From Streptomyces sp. A0958 (GTDB lineage: Bacteria > Actinomycetota > Actinomycetes > Streptomycetales > Streptomycetaceae), in contig NZ_SSBK01000021.1 in NCBI RefSeq assembly GCF_004795035.1, positions 1-64,000 of the forward strand: 64,000 nucleotides of DNA. Reading direction: 5' to 3'. The first letter of the stretch is position 1. Every line of letters begins with the position of its first letter. Both the position numbers and the translations under genes were made by a program. The notes under the pieces were generated by a model. It saw nothing but the letters and a program-made list of their open reading frames with translations. It made no database searches and was not told the origin of the DNA. Shown one piece after another: positions 1 to 8,392 of the stretch.

Positions 1-301
1 CGAGCGTGGTCGGGGCGCGCATGCCACCGAACACGGCAGGCATCGCCCCGTGGCGCAACATCGCCAGGTCATCGATGCTGTCCGCACCGGCTGCCATGCC
101 CGCGACGATGCTGGTGACCTTGGCATCCGCCGCAGCCCCCGCCCCGTTCCTCGCCCCGTTCAGCTTCACCTTCTCGGCCACCAGCCGGGACAGCCCGCAC
201 CGCTCGGCCAGCCGCAGCACCGGGACCAGCCCGCCATACGCGATCAGATTCGGGTCATCGAACGCAGCGGAGACCGCCGCCGGAGTATGGGAAACTTGCA
301 T
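1..301 (-). mobile_element. IS1380-type transposase, N-terminal part (cut by window edge)
   Basis: The reverse strand from base 301 encodes a protein beginning MQVSHTPAAVSAAFDDPNL and running off the window start after about 100 residues. Wording and order match the N-terminus of IS1380-family DDE transposases common in Streptomyces (recognised from memory). The catalytic DDE residues lie outside the window, so activity cannot be judged. An in-frame ATG at 350-352 would add 17 residues, but the start at 301 fits the family better. The bases just upstream carry a 10-bp inverted repeat. The IS terminus should lie between about 300 and 437, but I could not identify it. Confidence 0.8.
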
Positions 302-306
302 CTCGG

Positions 307-374
307 AAGTGCCTTGCTGATCGTGCGTGCTGGAAGCCTGAAGAACTCCCATCATCGCAGGTCACAAGGCACTT
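307..374. repeat. 10-bp inverted repeat upstream of the transposase start
   Basis: AAGTGCCTTG at 307-316 is the exact reverse complement of CAAGGCACTT at 365-374, with a 48-nt spacer. It lies immediately upstream of the transposase start at 301. It could be a remnant of the IS end, or a stem that masks ribosome entry on read-through transcripts, as known for some other insertion sequences. The function is inferred. Confidence 0.4.
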
Positions 375-437
375 TCTCGTTCCAAGAAAAGTTATCCACA
401 GGCATCGATTCGGCGGATCAAGGCTTAGGGTCGGGGG

Positions 438-1226
438 ATGGGCAGCGCAGCGCAGCAGCGGATCAGTCCGGTTTTCCTTGGCATCGCCGCCGTGACCGCC
501 GTGGCCGGGTGGGGGGTGTGGACGGACTTCGCGGCGCAGCCCGGGTTCGCGACGTTTCTGTTCGTCACCGGGGCCTGGGTCGTGTCGCTGTGTCTGCATG
601 AGTACGCGCATGCCAGGACCGCGCTGCACAGCGGGGACATCTCGATCGGGGCCAAGGGTTATCTGACGCTGAATCCGCTGAAGTACACCCACGCGCTGCT
701 GAGCATCGTGTTGCCGGTGCTGTTCGTGATCATGGGAGGGATCGGGCTGCCGGGTGGGGCGGTCTTCATCGAGCGGGGGCGGATTCGGGGGCGGTGGAGG
801 CACAGTCTGATCTCGGCGGCGGGGCCGCTGACCAATGTGCTGTTCGCGCTCGTGTGCACCGCGCCGTTCTGGCTGCACGCGCTGGACGGGGTTCCGGCGG
901 CCTTCCGGAACGCGCTGGGCTTCCTGGCGCTGCTCCAGGTGACGGCGGCGATCCTGAACTCCGTCCCGGTGCCGGGGCTGGACGGCTACGGGGTGATCGA
1001 GCCGTGGCTGTCGTACTCCGTGCGGCGGGCGGTGGAGCCGATCGCGCCGTTCGGGCTGATCGCGGTCTTCGCCCTGCTGTGGGTTCCCGAGCTGAACGCG
1101 GTCTTCTTCGACGCGGTCTACGCGGTGCTGAGGTCGCTGGGCGTGCACGGGTTCTGGGTGGACTGCGGCCTGGACGCCTACCGGTTCTGGCAGGGGGCCA
1201 ATCCGGTGTGCGAGATGGGCGGGTGA
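438..1226 (+). CDS. site-2 protease family (M50-like) membrane protein
   Basis: This 262-residue integral membrane protein carries the zinc-protease motif HEYAH at residues 54-58 in its second hydrophobic segment. A later segment has NSVPVPGLDGYG near residues 174-185, where D182 fits the third zinc ligand of site-2 proteases. About five to six membrane spans are visible. The family cleaves substrates within the membrane, usually in signalling, but the substrate here is unknown and no anti-sigma factor gene is adjacent. The ATG at 438 follows a G-rich TCGGGGG tract. The gene stands alone between the IS end and a small NTF2-like gene. Confidence 0.85.
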   Translation: MGSAAQQRISPVFLGIAAVTAVAGWGVWTDFAAQPGFATFLFVTGAWVVSLCLHEYAHARTALHSGDISIGAKGYLTLNPLKYTHALLSIVLPVLFVIMGGIGLPGGAVFIERGRIRGRWRHSLISAAGPLTNVLFALVCTAPFWLHALDGVPAAFRNALGFLALLQVTAAILNSVPVPGLDGYGVIEPWLSYSVRRAVEPIAPFGLIAVFALLWVPELNAVFFDAVYAVLRSLGVHGFWVDCGLDAYRFWQGANPVCEMGG

Positions 1227-1400
1227 GTATCGCGCCGCTTGGCCCGGGCCCCTCCCGCACGAGGACGGCCGGCACGACATGCACCCGCACGCCCGTGTCC
1301 GGGGCCGCTGAGAGCTGTCCCGCGATCCGGAGCAGTTCGCCGTGTACGGAAGACGGCACACAGGACGAACGAGCCGCGGATGGGCTGGTATTACTGGTGC

Positions 1401-1778
1401 ATGCATGAAGAGACGGCGCGGTCCGCGATCGACACGTTCATCTCCGCGTTCAACGCCTCGGACGACGGCTATGTGACCGAGCTGCTCTCCCAGGCCCTCA
1501 CCTCGGACGTGATTTTCTGGGGACCGCTGGGCCGCAGCGAGGGGATCGAGGCGGTTGAACGGTTCGTGCTGGACATCCGGCGCCACCCGGCGGGGGCCGG
1601 CACGATGGTGCGCTGCTCGGCGGTGGACATGCCGGACGAGTGGGCCCGGTACCGGTGGGTCTTCACCACGCCCGATGGAGGTCCCCGACTAGCGGGAACG
1701 GACGTCGTCCATCTGCGGCGGAGCCTCATCGACCAGGTCATCGTCTTCGCGGGGGAGATCAAGCCCTCCGGCACCTGA
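1401..1778 (+). CDS. SnoaL/NTF2-like small protein
   Basis: This 125-residue protein opens with an amphipathic helix (ARSAIDTFISAFNASD) and continues with alternating strands including DVIFWGPLGRSEGIEAV. That pattern is characteristic of the NTF2/SnoaL cone fold, used either as polyketide cyclases or as stand-alone small-molecule binding domains. No catalytic residues can be assigned. ATG codons at 1380 and 1401 are in frame; 1401 starts at the expected point of the first helix. It is monocistronic and faces a minus-strand gene. A substrate cannot be inferred. Confidence 0.65.
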   Translation: MHEETARSAIDTFISAFNASDDGYVTELLSQALTSDVIFWGPLGRSEGIEAVERFVLDIRRHPAGAGTMVRCSAVDMPDEWARYRWVFTTPDGGPRLAGTDVVHLRRSLIDQVIVFAGEIKPSGT

Positions 1779-1863
1779 ATCTTGCAGTAGCGCGTCCCGT
1801 CACGGCACTGGGCCCAGTGCGTCACCGGGGCGCCGCGAGACGGGCGCGACCCGGGCGGTGGCC

Positions 1864-2061
1864 CTACAGGCTCTGGTCCGCCGGCTGCCGGGGGGTCTCG
1901 GCGCGGCGGCGGCGCAGGTAGTACCAGGCCATGTTGGACGAGAGCCCGACGAGCAGCACCCAGACGGCCCCGATGAGCCACATGCCCTCCACGAAGGACG
2001 TCACGGCCGCGGCAACGGCGAGGACGCAGACGATGAGGGCGTAGAGAGCGAGGCGGGGCAT
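1864..2061 (-). CDS. small two-helix membrane protein
   Basis: This 65-residue protein has two hydrophobic segments, near residues 4-22 and 27-48, and ends in a basic stretch with RRRR. The layout resembles small Streptomyces membrane proteins of unknown function. The sequence upstream of its ATG (GACAGGAGCC) provides a ribosome-binding site. It lies downstream of npdG on the same strand, separated from it by a long 12-bp tandem repeat, so cotranscription is possible but uncertain. Confidence 0.6.
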   Translation of the reverse strand: MPRLALYALIVCVLAVAAAVTSFVEGMWLIGAVWVLLVGLSSNMAWYYLRRRRAETPRQPADQSL

Positions 2062-2135
2062 GGGGGTGGCTCCTGTCGGGGGATGATGCGCGGTCCCCTC
2101 CAGTGTCCCCCATGCCCCCGGCCGCCCGGAGCAGG

Positions 2136-2338
2136 GTGGGCCCGGCAGTGGGCCCGGCGGCGGGCCCGGCAGTGGGCCCGGCAGTGGGCCCGGCAGTGGG
2201 CCCGGCAGTGGGCCCGGCAGTGGGCCCGGCAGTGGGCCCGGCAGTGGGCCCGGCAGTGGGCCCGGCAGTGGGCCCGGCGGTGGGCCCGGCGGTGGGCCCG
2301 GCAGTGGGCCCGGCGGTGGGCCCGGCGGTGGGCCCGGC
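2136..2338. repeat. 12-bp tandem repeat, about 17 copies
   Basis: The unit GTGGGCCCGGCA, with occasional G for A at the last position, repeats head to tail for about 200 bp. Each unit holds the 6-bp palindrome GGGCCC, so the transcript could form many alternative hairpins. It fills the gap between the npdG stop and the small membrane-protein gene. Both strands stay open across it because the unit is a multiple of three, which produces spurious long open frames. No coding role is supported. Confidence 0.95.
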
Positions 2339-3049
2339 TCACACGTCGGTGGTCCGCAGTCCGGCGTGGGCCTTGTAGCGGCGGTTGACAGAGATCAGGT
2401 TGGCGACCAGCGACTCGACCTGGTGGGCGTTGCGCAGCCGGCCGGCGAAGATGCCGCGCATGCCGGGGATGCGGCCGGCCAGGGCCTGGACGATGTCGGT
2501 GTCGGCGCGGGTCTCGCCCAGCACCAGCACGTCGGTGTCGATCTCCTCGATCGCCTCGTCCTGGAGCAGCACCGCGGACAGGTGGTGGAAGGCGGCGGTG
2601 ACGCGGGAGTCCGGCAGCAGGGCGGCGGCCTGTTCGGCGGCGCTGCCCTCCTCCGGCTTCAGCGCGTAGGCGCCCTTCTTGTCGAAGCCGAGCGGGTTGA
2701 CGCAGTCGACGACCAGCTTTCCGGCCAGCTCCTCGCGCAGCGACTCCAACGTCTTGGCGTGCCCGTCCCACGGCACCGCGAGGATCACCACGTCGCTGTC
2801 GCGGGCGCACGCGGCGTTGTCCGCGCCCCGCACGCCGTGCCCCAGCTCCTGGGCCGCCGCCTCGGCGCGGTCCGTGGCGCGGGAGCCGATGATCACCTGC
2901 TGGCCGGCGCGGGCGAACCGGTAGGCGAGGCCGCGCCCCTGCGGGCCGGTGCCGCCGAGCACGCCGATGGTCAGGCCGGAGACGTCGGGCAGGTCCCAGG
3001 GGTCCTTGGCGGGGGGCTTGGACGCGCTGCCGCTCTCATTCGTAGTCAT
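2339..3049 (-). CDS. npdG: NADPH-dependent F420 reductase
   Basis: This 236-residue protein has a Rossmann nucleotide-binding start IGVLGGTGPQGRGLA at about residues 27-41. It also has the family blocks DVVILAVPWDGH, VVDCVNPLGF and TAAFHHLSA. These fit F420H2:NADP oxidoreductases, which exchange hydride between NADPH and deazaflavin F420 and feed F420-dependent reductases in actinobacteria. The ATG at 3049 begins MTTNESG, giving a short disordered lead before the fold. Length is normal for the family. It is followed by the 12-bp repeat. Confidence 0.9.
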   Translation of the reverse strand: MTTNESGSASKPPAKDPWDLPDVSGLTIGVLGGTGPQGRGLAYRFARAGQQVIIGSRATDRAEAAAQELGHGVRGADNAACARDSDVVILAVPWDGHAKTLESLREELAGKLVVDCVNPLGFDKKGAYALKPEEGSAAEQAAALLPDSRVTAAFHHLSAVLLQDEAIEEIDTDVLVLGETRADTDIVQALAGRIPGMRGIFAGRLRNAHQVESLVANLISVNRRYKAHAGLRTTDV

Positions 3050-3202
3050 GGCCTCGACACTACTGCCAGGTACGGGGTGAGGACCCTGTGTCCCCGGCCA
3101 GTGGGACGGATCACCGGACAGCCTTCCGGACCGCCACCCGTACGGACGATTGCGCGGCCGTTCGCCCGTGGCGGGGTCCGGGCTCGTGCATGATGCCGGG
3201 CC

Positions 3203-3808
3203 ATGGATGCCGTACGTGTGGCGCTGCTGCGTGAAGTGCTCGCCAGGACCCAGTGGCCGGCCGCCGCCCGGCAGTTCGCCGGGGCCCTGCGCTCCTCCGT
3301 GGTCCCGCACGGCGGCGGGCTGCTGCTGGTGGGTACCGAGGTGTACGAGCCCTGGCACCTGGCGGCCCATCTGGTCGACGAGTCCACCTGGTCGGGGCTG
3401 CCCGAACTCCGGCCCACCCTGGTACGCCACCGGGTGGAACCGGACGTCCCGGCGCACCTCTCGGTCGGCCTCGGCCGGATCGAGGCGGCCGGGCGGGGCG
3501 AGACGCTGCTCGTGGTGGTGCCGGAGCGGCCCGGCGAGGGGCTTCTCGAGCGGGTCCACGACGCCCGCCGGGCCGGGGCGACGGTCCTCTCGCTGGACAA
3601 CGGCGATCCGCAGGTGCGCGGGCTCGCCCATGAGGCGCTGTCCGTGACGGACGGCGACGACGTGGACCTGGACACCGTCCAGCACCTGGTCAGCGCCGCC
3701 GCCGGGGAGAACGGCACGCCCGTCCCGCGCGGCGGCCGGCGCACGTTCCGCGACCGGCTCTCCCGCCTCGCCGACCAGCTGACCGCCCCTCCGCCCCCTC
3801 GGTGGTGA
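3203..3808 (+). CDS. hypothetical cytosolic protein, possibly SIS-like
   Basis: This 201-residue protein has no membrane segments. A central alternating pattern (ETLLVVVPERP, then RRAGATVLSLDNGDPQ) looks like the strand-helix-strand core of phosphosugar-isomerase (SIS) type folds, but I see no diagnostic sugar-binding motif. It may therefore be an uncharacterised actinobacterial family. It is divergent from npdG, with about 150 bp between the starts. A GC-rich hairpin follows its stop. The ATG at 3203 is the only good start near the beginning of the fold. Confidence 0.6.
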   Translation: MDAVRVALLREVLARTQWPAAARQFAGALRSSVVPHGGGLLLVGTEVYEPWHLAAHLVDESTWSGLPELRPTLVRHRVEPDVPAHLSVGLGRIEAAGRGETLLVVVPERPGEGLLERVHDARRAGATVLSLDNGDPQVRGLAHEALSVTDGDDVDLDTVQHLVSAAAGENGTPVPRGGRRTFRDRLSRLADQLTAPPPPRW

Positions 3809-3815
3809 GGTGAGG

Positions 3816-3840
3816 GGGCGCCGCCCTGAGCCCGGCGCCC
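3816..3840 (+). terminator. GC-rich hairpin after the hypothetical gene
   Basis: GGGCGCCG at 3816-3823 pairs with CGGCGCCC at 3833-3840 around a 9-nt loop, 8 bp after the stop codon. There is no T-tract, which is common for Streptomyces terminators. Confidence 0.45.
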
Positions 3841-3910
3841 GGGGCCGTCCCCAGCCACTGCGCGAATACCGTTTGCATTGGGCACGTATCCCGACAGACC
3901 ATGTCTCCTC

Positions 3911-5257
3911 GTGACCTCTCGCTCCTCCCTCGCCACCAGGCTTGCCGCGCTCCTTCCCGATCTCTCGCCGTGGCGGTCATCGGCCGACTTCCGGCTGTTG
4001 TGGGTGCAGGGGCTCGTCACCTACTTCGGCAGTTTCATGGCGCTGATCGCGCTGCCCCTCCAGATCAAGGACCTCACCGGCTCCCCCCTCGCCGTCGGCG
4101 CGATGGGCGCGGTCGAGCTGGTGCCGCTCGTCATATGCGGCCTGTACGGCGGCGCGCTCGCCGACTCCGCCGACCGGCGCAAGATCATCCTGGCCACCGA
4201 GGCCGGGCTCGGGCTGCTCGCCCTGGTCCTCCTCGTGAACGCGGCCCTGCCCGACCCGCTGCTGTGGCCGCTCTACCTGGTGGCGGGCGGCGTCTCCGCG
4301 CTCGCCGGGCTCCAACGGCCCGCCCTGGACTCGCTGATGGCCCGCATCGTGCCGCACGAGCAACTGCCCGCGGCCGCCGCCCTGAACGCGCTGCGGTGGC
4401 AGGCCGGGGCGATCATGGGCCCGGCGCTGGCGGGCCTGGTGGTGGCCTACGCCGGGCACGCCACCGCGTACTCCGTCACCGTGGTCACCTTCGCCGTCTC
4501 CGTGCTGATGTGCCGCAGGCTCGCCCCCGCGCCGCCCGCCGAGAAGGGGCAGAAGCCGTCGCTGCGCGGCATCGTGGAGGGTGCGCGCTACGCCTGGAGC
4601 CGGCCGGTGCTGCTCGGGACGTACGCGATCGACATGGCCGCGATGTTCTTCGCCTTCCCCAACACGATCTTCCCGTTCCTCGCCGACGAGCTGGACGCCG
4701 AGTGGTCGCTCGGCCTGATGTACGCGGCGGGCTCGGTCGGCTCCCTCGCCCTCGGCCTGACCAGCGGCTGGACCTCACGGGTGCGCAGGCACGGGCTGTT
4801 CGTCGTGTTCGGCGCCGCCGTCTGGGGCACGGCCATCGCGGCGGCCGGCTGGTTCGGCAACGTGTGGCTGGTGCTGGTCTGCCTCGGGTTCGCCGGGGCG
4901 GGCGACATGCTCAGCGGGCTCGGCCGCTCCACCATCTGGAACCAGACGATCCCGGAGGAGCTGCGGGGCCGTCTCGCGGGCATCGAGGTGCTTTCGTACA
5001 GCGCCGGGCCGCAGCTCGGCCAGGTCCGGGCCGGCGGCATGGCGGGGTGGACCGGAACCCGGCCCGCGATCTGGACCGGCGGCGTGGCCTGCGTCGCCTC
5101 CGTGGCGCTGCTGGCGGCGGCGCTCCCCAAGCTCCTCACGTACGACTCGGCGACGGACGAGGACGCGCTGCGCAGGCGCGCGCAGGGCGCGCGGCACGCG
5201 CGGGAGGCGGACGGCGCCCAGGGCGCGGAGGGCCTGGACGCGGCGCCGGCGGGCTGA
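3911..5257 (+). CDS. MFS transporter, enterobactin-exporter (EntS)-like
   Basis: The protein has about 448 residues and 10-12 hydrophobic segments. It has the MFS loop motif GALADSADRRKI after the second span and a charged, disordered C-terminus of about 40 residues. The spacing and the ADFRLLWVQGLVTYFGSF start resemble the EntS-type exporter family, which exports siderophores in enterobacteria; the substrate here is unknown. I prefer the GTG at 3911, which opens MTSRSSLATRLAALLPDL; an ATG at 3878 is in frame and would add 11 residues. It sits about 4.3 kb from the iron island, which makes a siderophore role possible but unproven. Confidence 0.75.
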   Translation: MTSRSSLATRLAALLPDLSPWRSSADFRLLWVQGLVTYFGSFMALIALPLQIKDLTGSPLAVGAMGAVELVPLVICGLYGGALADSADRRKIILATEAGLGLLALVLLVNAALPDPLLWPLYLVAGGVSALAGLQRPALDSLMARIVPHEQLPAAAALNALRWQAGAIMGPALAGLVVAYAGHATAYSVTVVTFAVSVLMCRRLAPAPPAEKGQKPSLRGIVEGARYAWSRPVLLGTYAIDMAAMFFAFPNTIFPFLADELDAEWSLGLMYAAGSVGSLALGLTSGWTSRVRRHGLFVVFGAAVWGTAIAAAGWFGNVWLVLVCLGFAGAGDMLSGLGRSTIWNQTIPEELRGRLAGIEVLSYSAGPQLGQVRAGGMAGWTGTRPAIWTGGVACVASVALLAAALPKLLTYDSATDEDALRRRAQGARHAREADGAQGAEGLDAAPAG

Positions 5258-5309
5258 GCCGGGGCCGGGGGCCCGGGCTCACGTGCCCCCGGGCGCCCGA
5301 CGGGCTCGC

Positions 5310-5546
5310 TCAGCCGGCCGCCTCGCCCTCGTCCGGGCCCGGGCGGTCGTGCCACTTGGGGTCGGTCTCCCACTCCAGGTTCCGCTCCCGGGCCGTCTCC
5401 ATCGCGTGCTGCGCCTCCTGGCGGGTGGCGTACGGGCCGAAGCGGTCCTTGGCCGGGCACTCCGGGCCCTCCTCGACCTTCTTGTGCTCCAGGCAGTAGA
5501 ACCACTCGCCCGGCTTGCCGACCGTGCGCTTCTTGAACAGGGCCAT
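5310..5546 (-). CDS. conserved small hydrophilic protein
   Basis: This 78-residue protein begins MALFKKRTVGKPGEWFYCLEHKK and carries the run FGPYATRQEAQHAMETARER, then an acidic tail. It has two cysteines but no metal-site pattern I can name. Homologues occur beside map in streptomycetes as far as I recall. Its ATG at 5546 has a good ribosome-binding site (AAAGGAA), and it is divergent from map with only 58 bp between the starts, so their promoters overlap. Function is unknown. Confidence 0.75.
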   Translation of the reverse strand: MALFKKRTVGKPGEWFYCLEHKKVEEGPECPAKDRFGPYATRQEAQHAMETARERNLEWETDPKWHDRPGPDEGEAAG

Positions 5547-5604
5547 CGTCCGTTCCTTTCCTCTGTGCCATGCTGCCCCAGACACGCTGGTTAGACTCGC
5601 TGGC

Positions 5605-6462
5605 ATGTCTGGCCAGTCGCTGCTTGTACCAGGGGAGCTCACTCCCGTCCGTTCCGTGCCCGGAAACATCCGGCGCCCCGAGTATGTGGGCAAGCCCGCC
5701 CCGACGCCGTACACCGGCCCGGAGGTCCAGGACGCCGACACCGTCGAGCGCATGCGCATCGCGGGACGGATCGCCGCGCAGGCGATGGCCGAGGCGGCCA
5801 AGCACATCGCCCCAGGCGTCACGACGGACGAACTCGACCGCGTCGCCCACGAGTTCATGTGCGACCACGGCGCCTACCCGTCGACGCTGGGCTACCGGGG
5901 CTTCCCCAAGTCGCTGTGCACCTCGCTCAACGAGGTGATCTGCCACGGCATCCCGGACTCCACGGTGCTGCGCGACGGCGACATCGTGAACCTCGACGTG
6001 ACCGCGTACATCAACGGCGTGCACGGCGACAACAACGCCACCTACCTCTGCGGCGACGTCGACGAGGAGTCCCGGCTGCTCGTCGAGCGCACCGAGGAGT
6101 CGCTGAACCGGGCGATCAAGGCGGTGCGGCCGGGCCGGCAGATCAATGTGATCGGGCGGGTCATCGAGTCGTACGCGAAGCGCTTCGGGTACGGCGTCGT
6201 ACGGGACTTCACCGGGCACGGGATCAACACCTCGTTCCACTCCGGGCTGATCGTGCCGCACTACGACAGCCCGCGCGCCACCACCGTGATGAAGCCCGGC
6301 ATGACGTTCACCATCGAGCCCATGCTGACGCTCGGCAGCCACGACTACGACATGTGGGACGACGGCTGGACCGTGGTGACGAAGGACCGCAAGCGCACCG
6401 CGCAGTTCGAGCACACGCTCGTGGTGACGGAGACCGGAGCGGACATCCTCACGCTGCCGTAG
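5605..6462 (+). CDS. map: type I methionine aminopeptidase
   Basis: This 285-residue enzyme removes the initiator methionine from nascent proteins. The pita-bread fold signatures are present: the metal-binding run NLDVTAYINGVHGDNN, then DFTGHGINTSFHSG, FTIEPMLTLG and QFEHTLVVTE, in the right order. The N-terminal extension of about 45 residues ahead of the catalytic core (PVRSVPGNIRRPEYVG) is typical of the longer actinobacterial MetAP1 form. The ATG at 5605 begins MSGQSLLVPG. Its 3' end overlaps the convergent NmrA-like gene by 14 bp. Confidence 0.95.
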   Translation: MSGQSLLVPGELTPVRSVPGNIRRPEYVGKPAPTPYTGPEVQDADTVERMRIAGRIAAQAMAEAAKHIAPGVTTDELDRVAHEFMCDHGAYPSTLGYRGFPKSLCTSLNEVICHGIPDSTVLRDGDIVNLDVTAYINGVHGDNNATYLCGDVDEESRLLVERTEESLNRAIKAVRPGRQINVIGRVIESYAKRFGYGVVRDFTGHGINTSFHSGLIVPHYDSPRATTVMKPGMTFTIEPMLTLGSHDYDMWDDGWTVVTKDRKRTAQFEHTLVVTETGADILTLP

Positions 6463-7336
6463 TCCCTGCGGCGGGTATCAGCACCTCCCGGCACCACTGG
6501 CGGAAGCCGGTGGGGGCCGGGGTGGTCAGGGCCCGCCATTCCGCGTCGTAGACGCCGTTGTCCTGGGCGTCCGCCATGTCGAACAGGCCCTGCGCCCAGG
6601 CCTCGCTCATCCCGTACCGCACCATCGCAGCCTTGTACGCCTCGCGGTCGGACTGCTCGAAGCGGACCGGGCGCTCCAGGGCCTCCGACAGGACCCGGGC
6701 CATGTCCTCGGGTGACAGGGAATCGGGGCTGATCACCGGGACGGCTGCCTGCCCGGACCAGGAGTCGTCGGCCAGGAGTCGGGCGGCGGTCGCGGCGATG
6801 TCGCGGGTGGCGACGAGCGCCAGGGGGCGGTCAGCGGCCACCGGCAGGGAGAGCACGCCCTGCGCCGTGAGCGCTTCGGCCTGGTGGAGAAGGTTCTCCA
6901 TGAAGAAGGGCATGGCCAGGGCCCGGTAGCCGACCCCGGTGCTCTCGATCAGCTCGTCCATCGCGAACGCGGCCGACAACTGCCCGGCGCCCGGGCCGTA
7001 GGCGCGGCCGAGGCTGCTGACGCCGACGACACGGCGGACGCCCTGCACGCGGATGGCCTCGCAGGCCGGGCGGGTGAAGCCGAGGTAGTGCTCCTGGATG
7101 TCGTCGGCGACGGGGTTCGGCGGGACCAGCCACAGGACGCTGTCGGCGCCCTTGAACGCCCGGGCGAGGATCTGGGGGTCACTGTGGGAGCCCCGGACGA
7201 TCTCGGCGCCGCGGCGCGCCCGCGGGGTGAGCCGGGCGGGGTCGCGGGCGATCACCCGGACTTGCCGGCCGTCGTCGAGCAGCGTGTCGAGGACCTGGCG
7301 GCCGATCCGGCCGGTGGGAGCGGTAATGACGATCAC
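6449..7336 (-). CDS. NmrA/atypical SDR NAD(P)-binding protein
   Basis: This 295-residue protein starts with MIVITAPTGRIGRQVLDTL, a TGxxGxxG-like Rossmann motif of atypical short-chain dehydrogenases such as NmrA and quinone-sensing QOR2 proteins. No SDR Tyr-x-x-x-Lys catalytic pair is evident, consistent with sensors or NADPH:quinone reductases. The start is GTG at 7336. It is divergent from a TetR gene, with the shared 140-bp region carrying inverted repeats, so it is the likely target of that regulator. The ligand is unknown. Confidence 0.85.
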   Translation of the reverse strand: MIVITAPTGRIGRQVLDTLLDDGRQVRVIARDPARLTPRARRGAEIVRGSHSDPQILARAFKGADSVLWLVPPNPVADDIQEHYLGFTRPACEAIRVQGVRRVVGVSSLGRAYGPGAGQLSAAFAMDELIESTGVGYRALAMPFFMENLLHQAEALTAQGVLSLPVAADRPLALVATRDIAATAARLLADDSWSGQAAVPVISPDSLSPEDMARVLSEALERPVRFEQSDREAYKAAMVRYGMSEAWAQGLFDMADAQDNGVYDAEWRALTTPAPTGFRQWCREVLIPAAGTTAA

Positions 7337-7405
7337 GGAAGCCTCCGGGGCATGGTCGCGGACAGGGATGTGGCGCGTCGGCCGGTCACCGGCCGCACAC
7401 CGTTT

Positions 7406-7471
7406 CCGCTGATAACGATTGCACGCTAACGTCGATACCGCAAACCGCTAACATAATTCCGTTATCATCGG
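7406..7471. promoter_or_regulatory. candidate TetR operator between NmrA-like and TetR genes
   Basis: CCGCTGATAACG at 7406-7417 is matched in inverted orientation by CGTTATCATCGG at 7460-7471, with 11 of 12 positions complementary. Two further half-site-like copies, CGCTAACG (7424-7431) and CGCTAACA (7446-7453), lie between. The region is noticeably AT-richer than its surroundings. Divergent autoregulation by the TetR protein is inferred. Confidence 0.5.
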
Positions 7472-7476
7472 AAACC

Positions 7477-8196
7477 ATGGAGATCGATCGCCCCACCCCC
7501 ACCGGGAACAACCGCCAACGGATCATCGCCGCCGCCACCCGGCTGCTCGCGGAAGAGGGGCGCGAGGCGGTGTCGACGCGCGCGGTCAGCGCCGCGGCCG
7601 GCGTCCAGGCGCCCACGATCTACCGGCTCTTCGGCGACAAGCAGGGCCTGCTCGACGCCGTCGCCGCGCACGGCTTCGCAAGCCATCTCGGCGAGAAGGA
7701 CTCCCTCGAACTCACGGGCGACCCGGTGGAGGACCTGCGCACCGGCTGGAACTTCAACACGGAGTTCGGCCTGGCCAACCCGGCCCTGTACACCCTGATG
7801 TACGCCCAGCCCAGCCCCGGCACCCCCTCCCCCGCGGCCACCGCCGCGCTGGAAGTCCTCGCCACCCACGTCCACCGGATCGCCGAGGCCGGGCGCCTGC
7901 GGATCGACGAGACGCGCGCCACCCACCTGGTGCACGCCGTGGGCGGCGGCACCACCCTCTCCCTCATCGCCACCCCCGAGGACCACCGGGACATGAGCGT
8001 GTCCCACCTGGCGCGGGAAGCGGTGATCGCCGCGATCACCACCGAGGCCCCGACCACCCCTCCCCCCGGCCCCGCGGCGGCGGCGGTCGCCCTGCACGCC
8101 CTCCTCCCCCGGACCGGCGCGCTGACCGCGGGCGAGCGTGCCCTGCTCGCGGAACTGCTCGACCGCATCTCGGCGGCACCCGACGAGGGCGCCTGA
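7477..8196 (+). CDS. TetR family transcriptional regulator
   Basis: This 239-residue protein has the TetR DNA-binding domain at about residues 9-55: RQRIIAAATRLLAEEGREAV, then QAPTIYRLFGDKQGLL as the recognition helix and following strand. The C-terminal ligand domain is divergent, so no inducer can be predicted. The ATG at 7477 is 140 bp from the divergent NmrA-like gene and begins just after the inverted repeats, which suggests control of both genes. Confidence 0.9.
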   Translation: MEIDRPTPTGNNRQRIIAAATRLLAEEGREAVSTRAVSAAAGVQAPTIYRLFGDKQGLLDAVAAHGFASHLGEKDSLELTGDPVEDLRTGWNFNTEFGLANPALYTLMYAQPSPGTPSPAATAALEVLATHVHRIAEAGRLRIDETRATHLVHAVGGGTTLSLIATPEDHRDMSVSHLAREAVIAAITTEAPTTPPPGPAAAAVALHALLPRTGALTAGERALLAELLDRISAAPDEGA

Positions 8197-8267
8197 CGAA
8201 CGTCCCGTAAGCGCGTCCCCCAGTGCCACAGCGGCGTCAGAGTTACCGACAAGTCGTCGGCAAGGAG

Positions 8268-8296
8268 TTGACTTAGGTATGCCTAAGTAGGAAGAT
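8268..8296 (+). promoter_or_regulatory. iron box and promoter of heme oxygenase
   Basis: ACTTAGGTATGCCTAAGT at 8271-8288 has perfect 7-bp arms and resembles the DtxR/IdeR/DmdR iron-box core TTAGG...CCTAA. It overlaps a -35-like TTGACT (8268-8273) that is followed, after 17 bp, by GAAGAT (8291-8296) as a weak -10. A DmdR repressor loaded with Fe2+ would block this promoter, giving expression under iron starvation. The regulator assignment follows knowledge of actinobacterial iron control. Confidence 0.75.
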
Positions 8297-8392
8297 CGAG
8301 CCATCGGCAGGCGCTGCGGCGGGCAACTGCGGCGGGCCGATATTTCCGTCTCTTTCTAGACTTCCCGTCCCCCTCGGCCCCGGAGGCCCGCC

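Noticed and set aside
1227..1400. Longer start for the NTF2-like gene at 1239
   Set aside because: The extra residues are Pro/Arg-rich and lack a domain; starts at 1380 or 1401 fit the fold.
2136..2338. Possible CRISPR array
   Set aside because: Repeats are directly adjacent without spacers and no cas gene is near; it is a simple tandem array.
2001..2810. Arg/Ala/His repeat protein on the minus strand
   Set aside because: It arises from translating the 12-bp repeat and a wrong frame of npdG.
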